Shown: positions 35,438 through 44,045 of the stretch, one piece after another | How the letters are laid out: each line of letters starts with the position of its first letter | Position numbering within the stretch: the first letter of the stretch is position 1 | NCBI RefSeq assembly: GCF_900112845.1 | Contig: NZ_FONG01000005.1 | Location: 62,001-126,000, forward strand | Direction: 5' to 3' | DNA: 64,000 bases | From: Actinacidiphila alni | Lineage (GTDB): Bacteria > Actinomycetota > Actinomycetes > Streptomycetales > Streptomycetaceae | Position numbers and translations under genes: made by a program | The notes under the pieces: generated by a model | Told to the model about the DNA's origin: nothing | The model's database searches: none | What the model saw: the letters and a program-made list of their open reading frames with translations, nothing else

Positions 35438-37087
35438 ATGCCGACTGTGAAAGCTCTTGGGATATGGCGCCGTTCGACCGCCGCGCCGGCGGTCGGCGCG
35501 GCCGTGCTGTTCGGTCTGGCGGTCTTCGCGGGACCGGTCCGGGCCGCCGATGAGCCGGTGCTGCCGCTGATCGCGCTCAGCACCGTGGGGCTGCCCCAGC
35601 CCACCGACCCGTTCCACCTTCCGCAGATCGACTGGCGGGTGGACTCCGACGACGACAACACCGCCGTCACGAACATCGACGTCACCCTCGACATGTCGGG
35701 CATCAGCTCGTTCGCCGACGTGACGCCGTCGACGGTGTGCACGGGCTACACCTGTGAGTGGAAGCAGCCCGTGCTCCACTTCGGTGCGGGCGGTCTGGCC
35801 GAACTCGCCGCCAAGCCGGGCGCGGAGGTCGGCGACAGCGGCACGGCGGTGCTGTCCGGCACGGCGGACGGAGCGACGCTGACCCCGACGACGGTGAAGG
35901 TCACCGTGGGCAAGGTCGCGCTGGTGGTCAATCAGCTTCCGAAGACGGAACACTCCACACCGGGCGACACGCTGGACGCGGGCATCACGGTGTCCAACAC
36001 CGGCCAACTCCCCGCCGCCGGAGCCGACCTGGAGTTGACGACCACGCTCGGTCTCGGCTTCACGCGGCACTTCTCCAACTGTGTCTACCGCACCAAGGCC
36101 GTCGACAAGGCGTTCCCGTCGCTGGCCGACGACGCCCTGTGCCACTTCGCCGCCACGCTGGCGCCCGGCACCAAGTACAGGCTGTCCGCTCCGCTCGGCC
36201 TCGACGTGAACAACCGCGCGCTGTGGGACCTGGTGCGCTACCGCGTGACCGTGGCGACCGGTGACGCGCCTACGGCCGCCGGCCACGGCCCGGTGCTCTC
36301 GCTCGTACCGGACGGCCCCGCCCTCGCGAGCGACGCCGTGACCGCCGACTGGAAGATCAGCACCGACAACACCGCGGATCTCGTCGCCGGGGGCGACAGT
36401 GCCCGCGCGTCGGTCGGCGACACGGTGGTGGTCATCGCGTCGATGCGCAACGAGGGCCCGGCCACCGTGGACGTGGACGCGCTGGGCACCGACGGTCAGC
36501 TCGGCGTCATGGTCGACATCCCCAAGGGCACCACCGCGGTGAAGGTGCCGGGCAACTGCGGTGTGTGGGCGGGCGACGGCCCCGCCGGGTCCAAGCCCGG
36601 CGCACCGAGGTACGTCTGCGAGGTCGACGCCCCGTTCAAGGCCGGTCAGGTGGTCCGGCTGCCCTTCACCCTGCGGATCGACGCGGGCGCGCCCGCGGTG
36701 ACCGAGGGCCTGGTCCGTACCACCACGGTCTACGGTGACGAGGATCTGCCGTTCGACCCCCGGCATGCCGACGACACCGCGCCGCTGACCGTCCGCGTAC
36801 GCGGCGGTGCCACCGGCAGCCCGTCCCCGGACCCGTCGGCGACGGGCGGCACGGGCTCCGCCGGGGGGACCGGCGGTTCGGCGCGGCCGGACGGACAGCA
36901 CGGGGCCGCGATCCCGGCCGTCGCCAGCAGTTCCACGGGCGGCTCCGGGAACGACAGCGGCTCGCTCGCCTCCACCGGCAACTCCGGCGCCCGGCCGGTC
37001 GCCTGGAGCGCTGCCACTGCCCTCGCCATCGGCGGCGCCTTCTTCGCCCTGGCCCGCGTCCGCCGCACCCCAGCCGTGGACACCTGA
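35438..37087 (+). CDS. Sortase-anchored surface protein (LAxTG signal)
   Basis: A 549-aa secreted protein. There is a signal peptide at 1-40 (positively charged start, hydrophobic VGAAVLFGLAVFAG, cleavage near VRAAD), then Ig-like beta-rich extracellular segments; one resembles DUF11 style (VSNTGQLPAAGADLELTTTL). A Gly/Ser/Thr-rich stalk (about 465-515) leads to the wall-sorting signal SLASTGNSG, a hydrophobic helix (AATALAIGGAFFALA) and a basic tail RVRRTP. LAxTG fits the class E sortase system of Streptomyces. Start at ATG 35438 with GGGGG before it. Confidence 0.85.
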   Translation: MPTVKALGIWRRSTAAPAVGAAVLFGLAVFAGPVRAADEPVLPLIALSTVGLPQPTDPFHLPQIDWRVDSDDDNTAVTNIDVTLDMSGISSFADVTPSTVCTGYTCEWKQPVLHFGAGGLAELAAKPGAEVGDSGTAVLSGTADGATLTPTTVKVTVGKVALVVNQLPKTEHSTPGDTLDAGITVSNTGQLPAAGADLELTTTLGLGFTRHFSNCVYRTKAVDKAFPSLADDALCHFAATLAPGTKYRLSAPLGLDVNNRALWDLVRYRVTVATGDAPTAAGHGPVLSLVPDGPALASDAVTADWKISTDNTADLVAGGDSARASVGDTVVVIASMRNEGPATVDVDALGTDGQLGVMVDIPKGTTAVKVPGNCGVWAGDGPAGSKPGAPRYVCEVDAPFKAGQVVRLPFTLRIDAGAPAVTEGLVRTTTVYGDEDLPFDPRHADDTAPLTVRVRGGATGSPSPDPSATGGTGSAGGTGGSARPDGQHGAAIPAVASSSTGGSGNDSGSLASTGNSGARPVAWSAATALAIGGAFFALARVRRTPAVDT

Positions 37088-37157
37088 CCCGTCCCTCCCG
37101 GAGGTCTGAGCGGGAATTCCGTGGTGCGCCGTAAGCGCAGGAAAGCCGCATAACAGA

Positions 37158-37206
37158 CAGAAGGCCGCCGCGAGTTGCCCCCGGAGGGCGTTGCGGCGGC
37201 CTTCTG
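37158..37206. terminator. Bidirectional terminator between surface protein and NlpC/P60 genes
   Basis: 14-bp perfect stem (37158-37171 with 37193-37206, arm CAGAAGGCCGCCGC) and a 21-nt loop, with no T-run. It serves both converging genes. Confidence 0.85.
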
Positions 37207-37245
37207 GCGTAAAAGGGGAAAGCGTCCGAAAAGGGGTGGAGCGGG

Positions 37246-38202
37246 TCAGAGGACCCGGACCGCCCAGTCGGGCATGTAGTCGGACATCGGGTGGATCGCC
37301 ACCGGTGTCGAGGGGTTGGCCGCGTCCAGGTACTGGCCGTCGCCGATGTAGACGCCCACGTGGTAGGCGCTGCCCTGGCCGCCCCAGAAGATGAGGTCGC
37401 CGGGCTGGACGTCGGAGACCGAGACCGGGGTGCCGACGTTGGACTGTTCCTGCGAGGTGCGCGGGAGGTCGACGCCGACGGTGGCGTAGGCGACCTGGGT
37501 CAGGCCCGAGCAGTCGTAGGAGTCGGGGCCGGTGGCGCCGTAGACGTACGGCTTGCCGATCTGCGACTTCAGGAAGCTGATCAGCTTCCCTGCGCTGCCG
37601 GTGGCCGTGGACGTGACCGTGGAGTCGCTCGACGGCGTGCTCGACGGGGACGGGGACGGGGTCGCCGAGGGAGAGGGGGCCGAAGTGGCCGCCGTGGAGA
37701 GCGTGGTGCGCTCGGCGGAGCGGGAGGCGGCGGCCTGCGCGGCGGCGCGCTCACGCGCCTCCTGGGCGGCCTTGGCGGCCTTCGCCTCGGCGGCGGCCTT
37801 CTCGTCGGCCTTCTTCTTCGTGGCGGCGGCCTCCTTGGCCGCGGCGGCGACCGCCTGGTCCTTGGCGGCGTCCAGCGAGAGGTCGGCGGCGGCCTGGTCG
37901 ATCGCCGCGGCGGCGTCCTCCGCGCTGACAGCGGTGCTCAGGGAAGCGGCGAGGTCCGCCGGGGTCACGGCGGGGATGCCGTGGGCCGGGGTGTGCGCCG
38001 GGGTGGTGTCGGTGTTGTCGGCCAGGGCCGGGGCGGCCGAGCCGCCGAGAGCGATCGCGCTGACGACGCCGCCGACGAGTCCTGCCCTGCGCACCCAGTT
38101 CGGGCGGCCCGGCGCGGCGTGCCGCCGGCGGCGTATATGCGAGTCGGCCTGCGGAGCGGTATGGGGATCGGACGCTGAGGTCCGCAACTGGTTCGGGGAC
38201 AT
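37246..38202 (-). CDS. NlpC/P60-family cell-wall hydrolase
   Basis: A 318-aa secreted peptidoglycan endopeptidase. Residues 1-70 are an export segment (RRAGLVGGVVSAIALGGSAAPALA). Then follows an Ala/Lys-rich coiled coil (about 90-165), a Ser/Thr/Pro linker, and the C-terminal NlpC/P60 domain with catalytic Cys in YDCSGLTQVAY and His in AYHVGVYIGDGQYLDA. It probably cleaves within the stem peptide. The 603-bp gap upstream is shared with nuoA; it holds a 14-bp palindrome and direct repeats in this gene's leader side. Confidence 0.92.
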   Translation of the reverse strand: MSPNQLRTSASDPHTAPQADSHIRRRRHAAPGRPNWVRRAGLVGGVVSAIALGGSAAPALADNTDTTPAHTPAHGIPAVTPADLAASLSTAVSAEDAAAAIDQAAADLSLDAAKDQAVAAAAKEAAATKKKADEKAAAEAKAAKAAQEARERAAAQAAASRSAERTTLSTAATSAPSPSATPSPSPSSTPSSDSTVTSTATGSAGKLISFLKSQIGKPYVYGATGPDSYDCSGLTQVAYATVGVDLPRTSQEQSNVGTPVSVSDVQPGDLIFWGGQGSAYHVGVYIGDGQYLDAANPSTPVAIHPMSDYMPDWAVRVL

Positions 38203-38359
38203 GCGTCCCTGGCTATCAGGAACGAATGGTTCCGTTCAACAAAGGTGGGATGCGACACAGTTGACGTGCTCACGGCTCAAATGCCCTGTTTGCGATCTTG
38301 CTTGGCGAGCGCTTTGGTCCGTTTTGAAATGAGCTGCCGCCTATGTGCTCGTGCACGCT

Positions 38360-38373
38360 TTCACGCGCGTGAA
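38360..38373. promoter_or_regulatory. 14-bp palindrome upstream of the NlpC/P60 gene
   Basis: TTCACGCGCGTGAA is perfectly self-complementary; a following GCGTGAATCCC repeat extends it. It lies 158-171 bp before the NlpC/P60 ATG and is a possible operator. Confidence 0.4.
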
Positions 38374-38671
38374 TCCCGCGTGAATCCCGGCCTCCGCGAC
38401 CCCGGCCGCCGGCTCGCCGCGCGCTATCACGGCGTTCCGTCCAGCGCCAATTTGCTTCCGCGGCCCACGCCTTGATAATGCGCACACTGCCCTGACCAGC
38501 GACGATGTCGATGATTGTGACATGAAGTGATCGTTTGCGGGCGTTGTGCACCATGATCACCGCTCATCCGACTTCATGATCGTTCGTCAGGTGGTGGAGA
38601 TCACAAAGGTCTTGGCGTACCCCGTGTCGCAGATCACAGACCGGGAGGCATAGGATGCAGGCGGCTCAGGC

Positions 38672-38689
38672 TTGTGAACTGCCTCACAT
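38672..38689 (+). promoter_or_regulatory. Candidate Rex operator of the nuo operon
   Basis: TTGTGAACTGCCTCACAT resembles the Rex operator pattern TTGTGAA-N-TTCACAA, in which the redox sensor Rex binds under low NADH/NAD+. It is 117 bp before the nuoA GTG and just after a -10-like TAGGAT at 38651-38656, so a bound repressor would block initiation or clearance. The nuo operon is an established Rex target in S. coelicolor. The second half-site here matches less well. Confidence 0.7.
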
Positions 38690-38805
38690 AGAAGCGATCT
38701 TCGTCGTTTCGCGGGGTGGTCCGCAGGTCGGCGCCAGGTGCTCCGCCCGCCGGCGGAGACCCCCCACGCAGTCACTGGCGACTGAAAAGGAAGGAGCGGG
38801 GGACG

Positions 38806-39165
38806 GTGAACGCCTACGCGCCCATCCTCGTGCTGGGCGGCCTCGCGGCCGGCTTCGCGATCTTCTCCGTTGTCATGGCCTCACTTACCGGGCCGAAACG
38901 GTACAACAGGGCCAAACTGGAAGCGTACGAGTGCGGCATCGAGCCCACCCCGCAGCCCGCCGGCGGCGGCCGCTTCCCGATCAAGTACTACCTGACGGCG
39001 ATGCTCTTCATCGTCTTCGACATCGAGATCGTCTTCCTCTACCCGTGGGCCGTCACCTTCGACCGCCTGGGGATGTTCGGGCTGGTGGAGATGCTCCTCT
39101 TCGTGCTCACCGTCTTCGTCGCCTACGCCTACGTCTGGCGCCGCGGCGGCCTGGAGTGGGACTAG
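38806..39165 (+). CDS. nuoA: NADH-quinone oxidoreductase subunit A
   Basis: A 119-aa membrane subunit of complex I with three helices and the conserved KLEAYECGIEPTPQP loop between helices 1 and 2, whose cysteine lies near the quinone entry region. GTG 38806 with GGAGCGGGGG upstream was chosen because the conserved N-terminal helix begins there; the longer frame starts in the leader. It is the first gene of the 14-gene nuo operon. Confidence 0.96.
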   Translation: MNAYAPILVLGGLAAGFAIFSVVMASLTGPKRYNRAKLEAYECGIEPTPQPAGGGRFPIKYYLTAMLFIVFDIEIVFLYPWAVTFDRLGMFGLVEMLLFVLTVFVAYAYVWRRGGLEWD

Positions 39166-39219
39166 GGACGAGGGAACACCGAGGGGACCAGGGGACCAGA
39201 GGGGACCAGGAGCCAACGC

Positions 39220-39774
39220 ATGGGTATCGAAGAGAAACTGCCGAGCGGATTCCTGCTCACGACCGTGGAGACCGCCGCCGGCTGGGTACGTAAGGCGTCG
39301 GTCTTCCCGGCCACCTTCGGCCTCGCCTGCTGCGCCATCGAGATGATGACCGCGGGCGCCGGGCGGTACGACATGGCCCGGTTCGGCATGGAGGTCTTCC
39401 GCGGCTCGCCGCGGCAGGCGGACCTGATGATCGTGGCCGGCCGGGTCAGCCAGAAGATGGCGCCGGTGCTGCGGCAGGTCTACGACCAGATGCCGAACCC
39501 CAAGTGGGTCATCTCGATGGGCGTCTGCGCCTCCAGCGGCGGGATGTTCAACAACTACGCGATCGTGCAGGGCGTCGACCACATCGTGCCCGTCGACATC
39601 TACCTGCCCGGCTGCCCGCCGCGCCCCGAGATGCTGCTGGACGCGATCCTCAAGCTGCACGAGAAGATCCAGCACTCCAAGCTCGGCGTGAACCGCGAAG
39701 AGGCGGCCCGCGAGGCGGAGGAGGCGGCCCGCAAGGCGCTCCCGACGATCGAGATGAAGGGGCTGCTGCGGTGA
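39220..39774 (+). CDS. nuoB: NADH-quinone oxidoreductase subunit B
   Basis: A 184-aa iron-sulfur subunit holding cluster N2, the last electron carrier before quinone. Cysteines are in LACCAIEMM (tandem Cys), [13 protein letters not shown] and PGCPPRPE. The basic Arg/Glu-rich C-terminal tail ([15 protein letters not shown]) is an actinobacterial extension. It overlaps nuoC by 4 nt (GTGA). Confidence 0.97.
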   Translation: MGIEEKLPSGFLLTTVETAAGWVRKASVFPATFGLACCAIEMMTAGAGRYDMARFGMEVFRGSPRQADLMIVAGRVSQKMAPVLRQVYDQMPNPKWVISMGVCASSGGMFNNYAIVQGVDHIVPVDIYLPGCPPRPEMLLDAILKLHEKIQHSKLGVNREEAAREAEEAARKALPTIEMKGLLR

Positions 39775-40484
39775 CCGACGCACCTCAGACTCCGGAGAAC
39801 CTGCCCGATCAGCGCGACGCCGCCGGCGAGATCATCGGCGTCCGCAAGGGCATGTTCGGCGCCAACAACGGCGGCGACACCAGCGGATACGGCGGCCTGG
39901 TCCGCACCGTGCGGCTGCCCGGCGCGAGCAGCAGGCCGTACGGCGGCGTCTTCGACGAGATCGCCGACGAGCTGGAGGGCGCCCTGGAGGAGCAGGGCCT
40001 GCCGCCGGCCGACGCGATCGAGAAGACCGTCGTGGACCGCGGCGAGCTGACCTTCCACATCGCCCGCGAACACCTGGTCCGGGTGGCGAGCACCCTGCGC
40101 GACGACCCGGCGCTCCGCTTCGAGCTGTGCCTCGGCGTCAGCGGTGTGCACTACCCCGGTGACACCGGCCGCGAGCTGCACGCCGTCTACCACCTGCGGT
40201 CGGTCACCCACTCCCGGCTGATCCGCCTGGAGGTCAGCGTCCCCGACGCCGACCCGCACATCCCCTCGGTCGTCTCCGTCTACCCGACGAACGACTGGCA
40301 CGAGCGCGAGACGTACGACTTCTTCGGCATCGTCTTCGACGGCCACCCCGCGCTCACCCGGATCATGATGCCGGACGACTGGCCCGGCCACCCGCAGCGC
40401 AAGGACTACCCGCTCGGCGGCATCCCCGTCGAGTACAAGGGCGCCCAGATCCCGGCTCCCGACCAGCGGAGGTCGTACAGCTGA
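39771..40484 (+). CDS. nuoC: NADH-quinone oxidoreductase subunit C
   Basis: A 237-aa peripheral subunit (30-kDa type) that packs against NuoD in the connecting arm. The signature is [26 protein letters not shown] followed by [21 protein letters not shown]. An N-terminal extension of about 70 residues is poorly conserved. The GTG start at 39771 overlaps the nuoB stop, and the stop overlaps the nuoD ATG (TGATG). Confidence 0.95.
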   Translation: MTDAPQTPENLPDQRDAAGEIIGVRKGMFGANNGGDTSGYGGLVRTVRLPGASSRPYGGVFDEIADELEGALEEQGLPPADAIEKTVVDRGELTFHIAREHLVRVASTLRDDPALRFELCLGVSGVHYPGDTGRELHAVYHLRSVTHSRLIRLEVSVPDADPHIPSVVSVYPTNDWHERETYDFFGIVFDGHPALTRIMMPDDWPGHPQRKDYPLGGIPVEYKGAQIPAPDQRRSYS

Positions 40485-41818
40485 TGAGCACGCACCACGC
40501 ACCCCAGCAGGCCGAGGAGCGCGAGACCACCGAGGGCCGGGTCTTCACGGTCACCGGCGGCGACTGGGACGAGCTGGCCGAGAGCGTCGGCAAGGCCGAC
40601 GACGAGCGCATCATCGTCAACATGGGCCCGCAGCACCCGTCCACCCACGGTGTGCTCCGGCTGATGCTGGAGATCGACGGCGAGACGGTCACCGAGGCCA
40701 GGTCCGGGATCGGCTACCTGCACACCGGCATCGAGAAGAACATGGAGTTCCGGACGTGGACCCAGGGGTCCACCTTCGTGACGCGCATGGACTACCTGAC
40801 GCCGCTGTTCAACGAGACGGCGTACTGCCTGGCCGTCGAGAAGCTGCTCGGCATCACCGACCAGGTCCCGCAGCGCGCCACCGACATCCGTGTGCTCATG
40901 ATGGAGCTGAACCGGATCGCGTCCCACCTGGTCTGCATCGCCACCGGCGGCATGGAGCTGGGTGCGACCACGATCATGATCTACGGCTTCCGCGACCGCG
41001 AGTACATCCTCGACATCTTCGAGCTGATCACCGGCCTGCGGATGAACCACGCGTACGTCCGCGTCGGCGGCCTCGCGCAGGATCTGCCGCCCGGCGCGAT
41101 CGACCTGGTCAGGGAGTTCGTCAAGACCTTCCGGAAGAACCTGCCGGAGTACGACAAACTCGCCACCGGCAACCCGATCTTCAAGGGCCGCATGCAGGAC
41201 GTCGGTTACCTGGACCTGGCCGGGTGCATGGCGCTCGGCGCCACAGGACCGATTCTGCGCGCCGCCGGACTCCCGCACGACCTGCGCAAGTCCGACCCGT
41301 ACTGCGGTTACGAGAACTACGACTTCGAGGTGCCCACCGAGGACACCTGCGACTCCTACGGCCGCTTCCGGGTCCGCCTGGAGGAGATGCACCAGAGCCT
41401 GCGGATCGTCGAGCAGGTGCTGGACCGGCTCGCGCCGGGCCCGGTGATGGTCGAGGACAAGAAGATCGCCTGGCCCGCGCAGCTCGCCCTCGGCCCCGAC
41501 GGCATGGGCAACTCGCTGGACCACATCAAGAAGATCATGGGCACCTCGATGGAGTCCCTGATCCACCACTTCAAGCTGGTGACCGAGGGCTTCCGGGTCC
41601 CGGCAGGACAGTCCTACGCGGCGATCGAGTCGGCCAAGGGCGAACTGGGGGTGCACGCGGTCAGCGACGGCGGCACCCGACCGTTCCGGGTGCACTTCCG
41701 GGACCCGTCCTTCACCAATCTCCAGACCATGGCGGCGATGTGCGAGGGCGGCCAGGTCGCCGACGTCATCGTCGCGGTGGCGTCCATCGACCCCGTGATG
41801 GGAGGCGTCGACCGATGA
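40484..41818 (+). CDS. nuoD: NADH-quinone oxidoreductase subunit D
   Basis: A 444-aa subunit (49-kDa type) that forms the quinone pocket with NuoB. Characteristic parts are [54 protein letters not shown] and the C-terminal [20 protein letters not shown] with DPVMGGVDR at the end. The N-terminal 40 residues are variable. Start at ATG 40484. Confidence 0.97.
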   Translation: MSTHHAPQQAEERETTEGRVFTVTGGDWDELAESVGKADDERIIVNMGPQHPSTHGVLRLMLEIDGETVTEARSGIGYLHTGIEKNMEFRTWTQGSTFVTRMDYLTPLFNETAYCLAVEKLLGITDQVPQRATDIRVLMMELNRIASHLVCIATGGMELGATTIMIYGFRDREYILDIFELITGLRMNHAYVRVGGLAQDLPPGAIDLVREFVKTFRKNLPEYDKLATGNPIFKGRMQDVGYLDLAGCMALGATGPILRAAGLPHDLRKSDPYCGYENYDFEVPTEDTCDSYGRFRVRLEEMHQSLRIVEQVLDRLAPGPVMVEDKKIAWPAQLALGPDGMGNSLDHIKKIMGTSMESLIHHFKLVTEGFRVPAGQSYAAIESAKGELGVHAVSDGGTRPFRVHFRDPSFTNLQTMAAMCEGGQVADVIVAVASIDPVMGGVDR

Positions 41819-42711
41819 CAGACATGGCCATGGGTGCCACCGCAGGAGTCTCGCTCGGCATCCCGCAGCTGCCCGCCCCGGACTTCCCGGCCGACGCCCG
41901 CGCCCGGCTGGAGGCCGACGCCAAGGAAGTGATCGCCCGCTACCCCGGATCGCGCAGCGCCCTGCTGCCGCTGCTGCACCTGGTGCAGTCCGAGGAGGGG
42001 TACGTCTCCAGGACCGGCATCCGCTTCTGCGCGGAGATGCTGGACCTGACGACGGCCGAGGTCACCGCGGTCGCGACCTTCTACACCATGTACCGGCGGC
42101 AGCCGTCCGGCGACTACCAGGTCGGCGTCTGCACCAACACGCTGTGCGCGGTCATGGGCGGCGACCAGATCTTCGACGAGCTGAAGCAGCACCTCGGCGT
42201 CGGCAACGACGAGACGACCGAGGACGGCAAGGTCACGCTGGAGCACATCGAGTGCAACGCGGCCTGCGACTTCGCTCCCGTGGTGATGATCAACTGGGAG
42301 TTCTTCGACAACCAGACGCCGGAGTCCGCCAAGCAGTTGGTGGACGACCTGATCGCCGGCCGCGAGGTGCGCCCGACCCGCGGCGCCCCGCTGTGCACGT
42401 ACAAGGAGACCGCCCGCATCCTGGCCGGCTTCCCCGACGAGCGCCCCGGCGCCGTCGAGGCGAGCGGCGGCGCGGGCCCCGCCTCGCTGGCGGGCCTGCG
42501 GCTGCACAAGGGCGAGGCGCCCTCCCGGGTGGTCGGCCAGCGCGGCGGCTCCGCCGCCGACTTCGGCGACCAGGCCCCGACGCCGAGCGGCACCCCGTCG
42601 CCCGCCGAGCACCCCAGCTCGCACGACGCGCCCAGCCGCACCGCCGAGTCGGACCCGGCGCACCCGGCCGACCCGGTGGCCGACAACGCCAACCAGGAGG
42701 AGGGCGAGTGA
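41815..42711 (+). CDS. nuoE: NADH-quinone oxidoreductase subunit E
   Basis: A 298-aa thioredoxin-like subunit (24-kDa type) binding the N1a [2Fe-2S] cluster through [15 protein letters not shown] and CNAACDFAP. Typical NuoE is about 160-240 aa; here residues about 215-298 form an Ala/Ser/Pro-rich, low-complexity tail that ends in NQEEGE. Start at ATG 41815, overlapping the nuoD stop by 4 nt. Confidence 0.95.
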   Translation: MTDMAMGATAGVSLGIPQLPAPDFPADARARLEADAKEVIARYPGSRSALLPLLHLVQSEEGYVSRTGIRFCAEMLDLTTAEVTAVATFYTMYRRQPSGDYQVGVCTNTLCAVMGGDQIFDELKQHLGVGNDETTEDGKVTLEHIECNAACDFAPVVMINWEFFDNQTPESAKQLVDDLIAGREVRPTRGAPLCTYKETARILAGFPDERPGAVEASGGAGPASLAGLRLHKGEAPSRVVGQRGGSAADFGDQAPTPSGTPSPAEHPSSHDAPSRTAESDPAHPADPVADNANQEEGE

Positions 42712-44045
42712 TGACCGTGGACTCGGCGGAGAAGCTGCTCGCGCCGGTGCTGTCGGCGCACTGGGACGAAGCGGAGTCCTGGACGCTGGCCAGCTACCGC
42801 AGGCACGACGGCTACCAGGGCATGGCCAAGGCCCTGGCGATGGCGCAGGACGACGTCATCGCGTACGTGAAGGACTCCGGGCTGCGCGGGCGCGGCGGCG
42901 CCGGCTTCCCGACCGGCATGAAGTGGCAGTTCATCCCGCAGGGCGACGGCAAGCCGCACTACCTCGTGGTCAACGCGGACGAGTCGGAGCCGGGCACCTG
43001 CAAGGACATCCCGCTGCTCTTCGCCAACCCGCACTCCCTCATCGAGGGCATGATCATCGCCTGTTACGCGATCCGCTCCAACCACGCCTTCATCTACCTG
43101 CGCGGCGAGACCGTCCCCGTCCTGCGCCGGCTGCACGAGGCCGTCCGCGAGGCGTACGAGGCCGGCTACCTCGGCAAGGACATCCAGGGCAGCGGCTTCG
43201 ACCTGGAGCTGACCGTGCACGCGGGCGCCGGCGCGTACATCTGCGGTGAGGAGACCGCGCTGCTCGACTCGCTGGAAGGACGCCGCGGCCAGCCCCGGCT
43301 GCGCCCGCCCTTCCCGGCCGTCGAGGGCCTGTACGCGTGTCCCACCGTGGTGAACAACGTGGAGTCGATCGCGTCGGTTCCCGCGATCATGAACCGCGGC
43401 AAGGACTGGTTCAAGTCGATGGGCAGCGAGAAGTCCCCGGGCTTCACGCTCTACTCGCTGTCCGGACACGTCGCCCGTCCCGGCCAGTACGAGGCGCCGC
43501 TGGGCATCACGCTGCGGCAGCTGCTCGACCTCGGCGGCGGCATGCGCCCGGGGCACCGGCTGAAGTTCTGGACGCCGGGCGGCTCCTCCACCCCGATGTT
43601 CACCGACGAGCAGCTGGACGTCCCGCTGGACTACGAGGGCGTCGGCGCCGCCGGATCGATGCTCGGCACCAAGGCGCTCCAGTGCTTCGACGAGACCACC
43701 TGCGTGGTGCGGGCGGTCACCCGCTGGACCGAGTTCTACGCGCACGAGTCGTGCGGCAAGTGCACGCCGTGCCGTGAAGGCACCTACTGGCTGGTCCAGT
43801 TGCTGCGCGACATCGAGGCAGGTAAGGGCCGCCCCGAGGACCTGGACAAGCTCAACGACATCGCCGACAACATCAACGGCAAGTCCTTCTGCGCACTCGG
43901 CGACGGCGCCGCCGCCCCGATCTTCTCCTCCCTGAAGCACTTCCGCGCGGAGTACGAGGAGCACATCGAGCGCGGGGGCTGCCCCTTCGACCCGGCCCGC
44001 TCCACCGCCTGGGCCGACACGTCCCGTACGGAGGCCCACGCGTGA
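42711..44045 (+). CDS. nuoF: NADH-quinone oxidoreductase subunit F
   Basis: A 444-aa flavoprotein (51-kDa type) where NADH enters. The nucleotide/FMN-binding sites are [13 protein letters not shown] and [19 protein letters not shown]; the N3 [4Fe-4S] cluster ligands are in [13 protein letters not shown] with a later Cys in [12 protein letters not shown] 42711 is taken as the start; a GTG directly before it (42708) is equally possible and would add one residue. Confidence 0.97.
   Translation: MTVDSAEKLLAPVLSAHWDEAESWTLASYRRHDGYQGMAKALAMAQDDVIAYVKDSGLRGRGGAGFPTGMKWQFIPQGDGKPHYLVVNADESEPGTCKDIPLLFANPHSLIEGMIIACYAIRSNHAFIYLRGETVPVLRRLHEAVREAYEAGYLGKDIQGSGFDLELTVHAGAGAYICGEETALLDSLEGRRGQPRLRPPFPAVEGLYACPTVVNNVESIASVPAIMNRGKDWFKSMGSEKSPGFTLYSLSGHVARPGQYEAPLGITLRQLLDLGGGMRPGHRLKFWTPGGSSTPMFTDEQLDVPLDYEGVGAAGSMLGTKALQCFDETTCVVRAVTRWTEFYAHESCGKCTPCREGTYWLVQLLRDIEAGKGRPEDLDKLNDIADNINGKSFCALGDGAAAPIFSSLKHFRAEYEEHIERGGCPFDPARSTAWADTSRTEAHA

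Larger units (their letters stand above)
38203..38805. other. Divergent intergenic region of NlpC/P60 gene and nuo operon
   Basis: 603 bp without a gene. It contains a 14-bp palindrome TTCACGCGCGTGAA (38360-38373), a direct repeat of GCGTGAATCCCG around 38368-38389, an 8-bp inverted pair CATGAAGT (38521-38528) and ACTTCATG (38571-38578), two AGATCACA copies near 38599 and 38631, a -10-like TAGGAT at 38651, and the candidate Rex operator at 38672. No ydaO or other riboswitch consensus was found on reading. Confidence 0.6.

Noticed and set aside
38203-38520. Possible c-di-AMP (ydaO) riboswitch before the NlpC/P60 gene
   Set aside because: Such riboswitches precede some Streptomyces wall hydrolases, but the conserved core blocks could not be found on the reverse strand.
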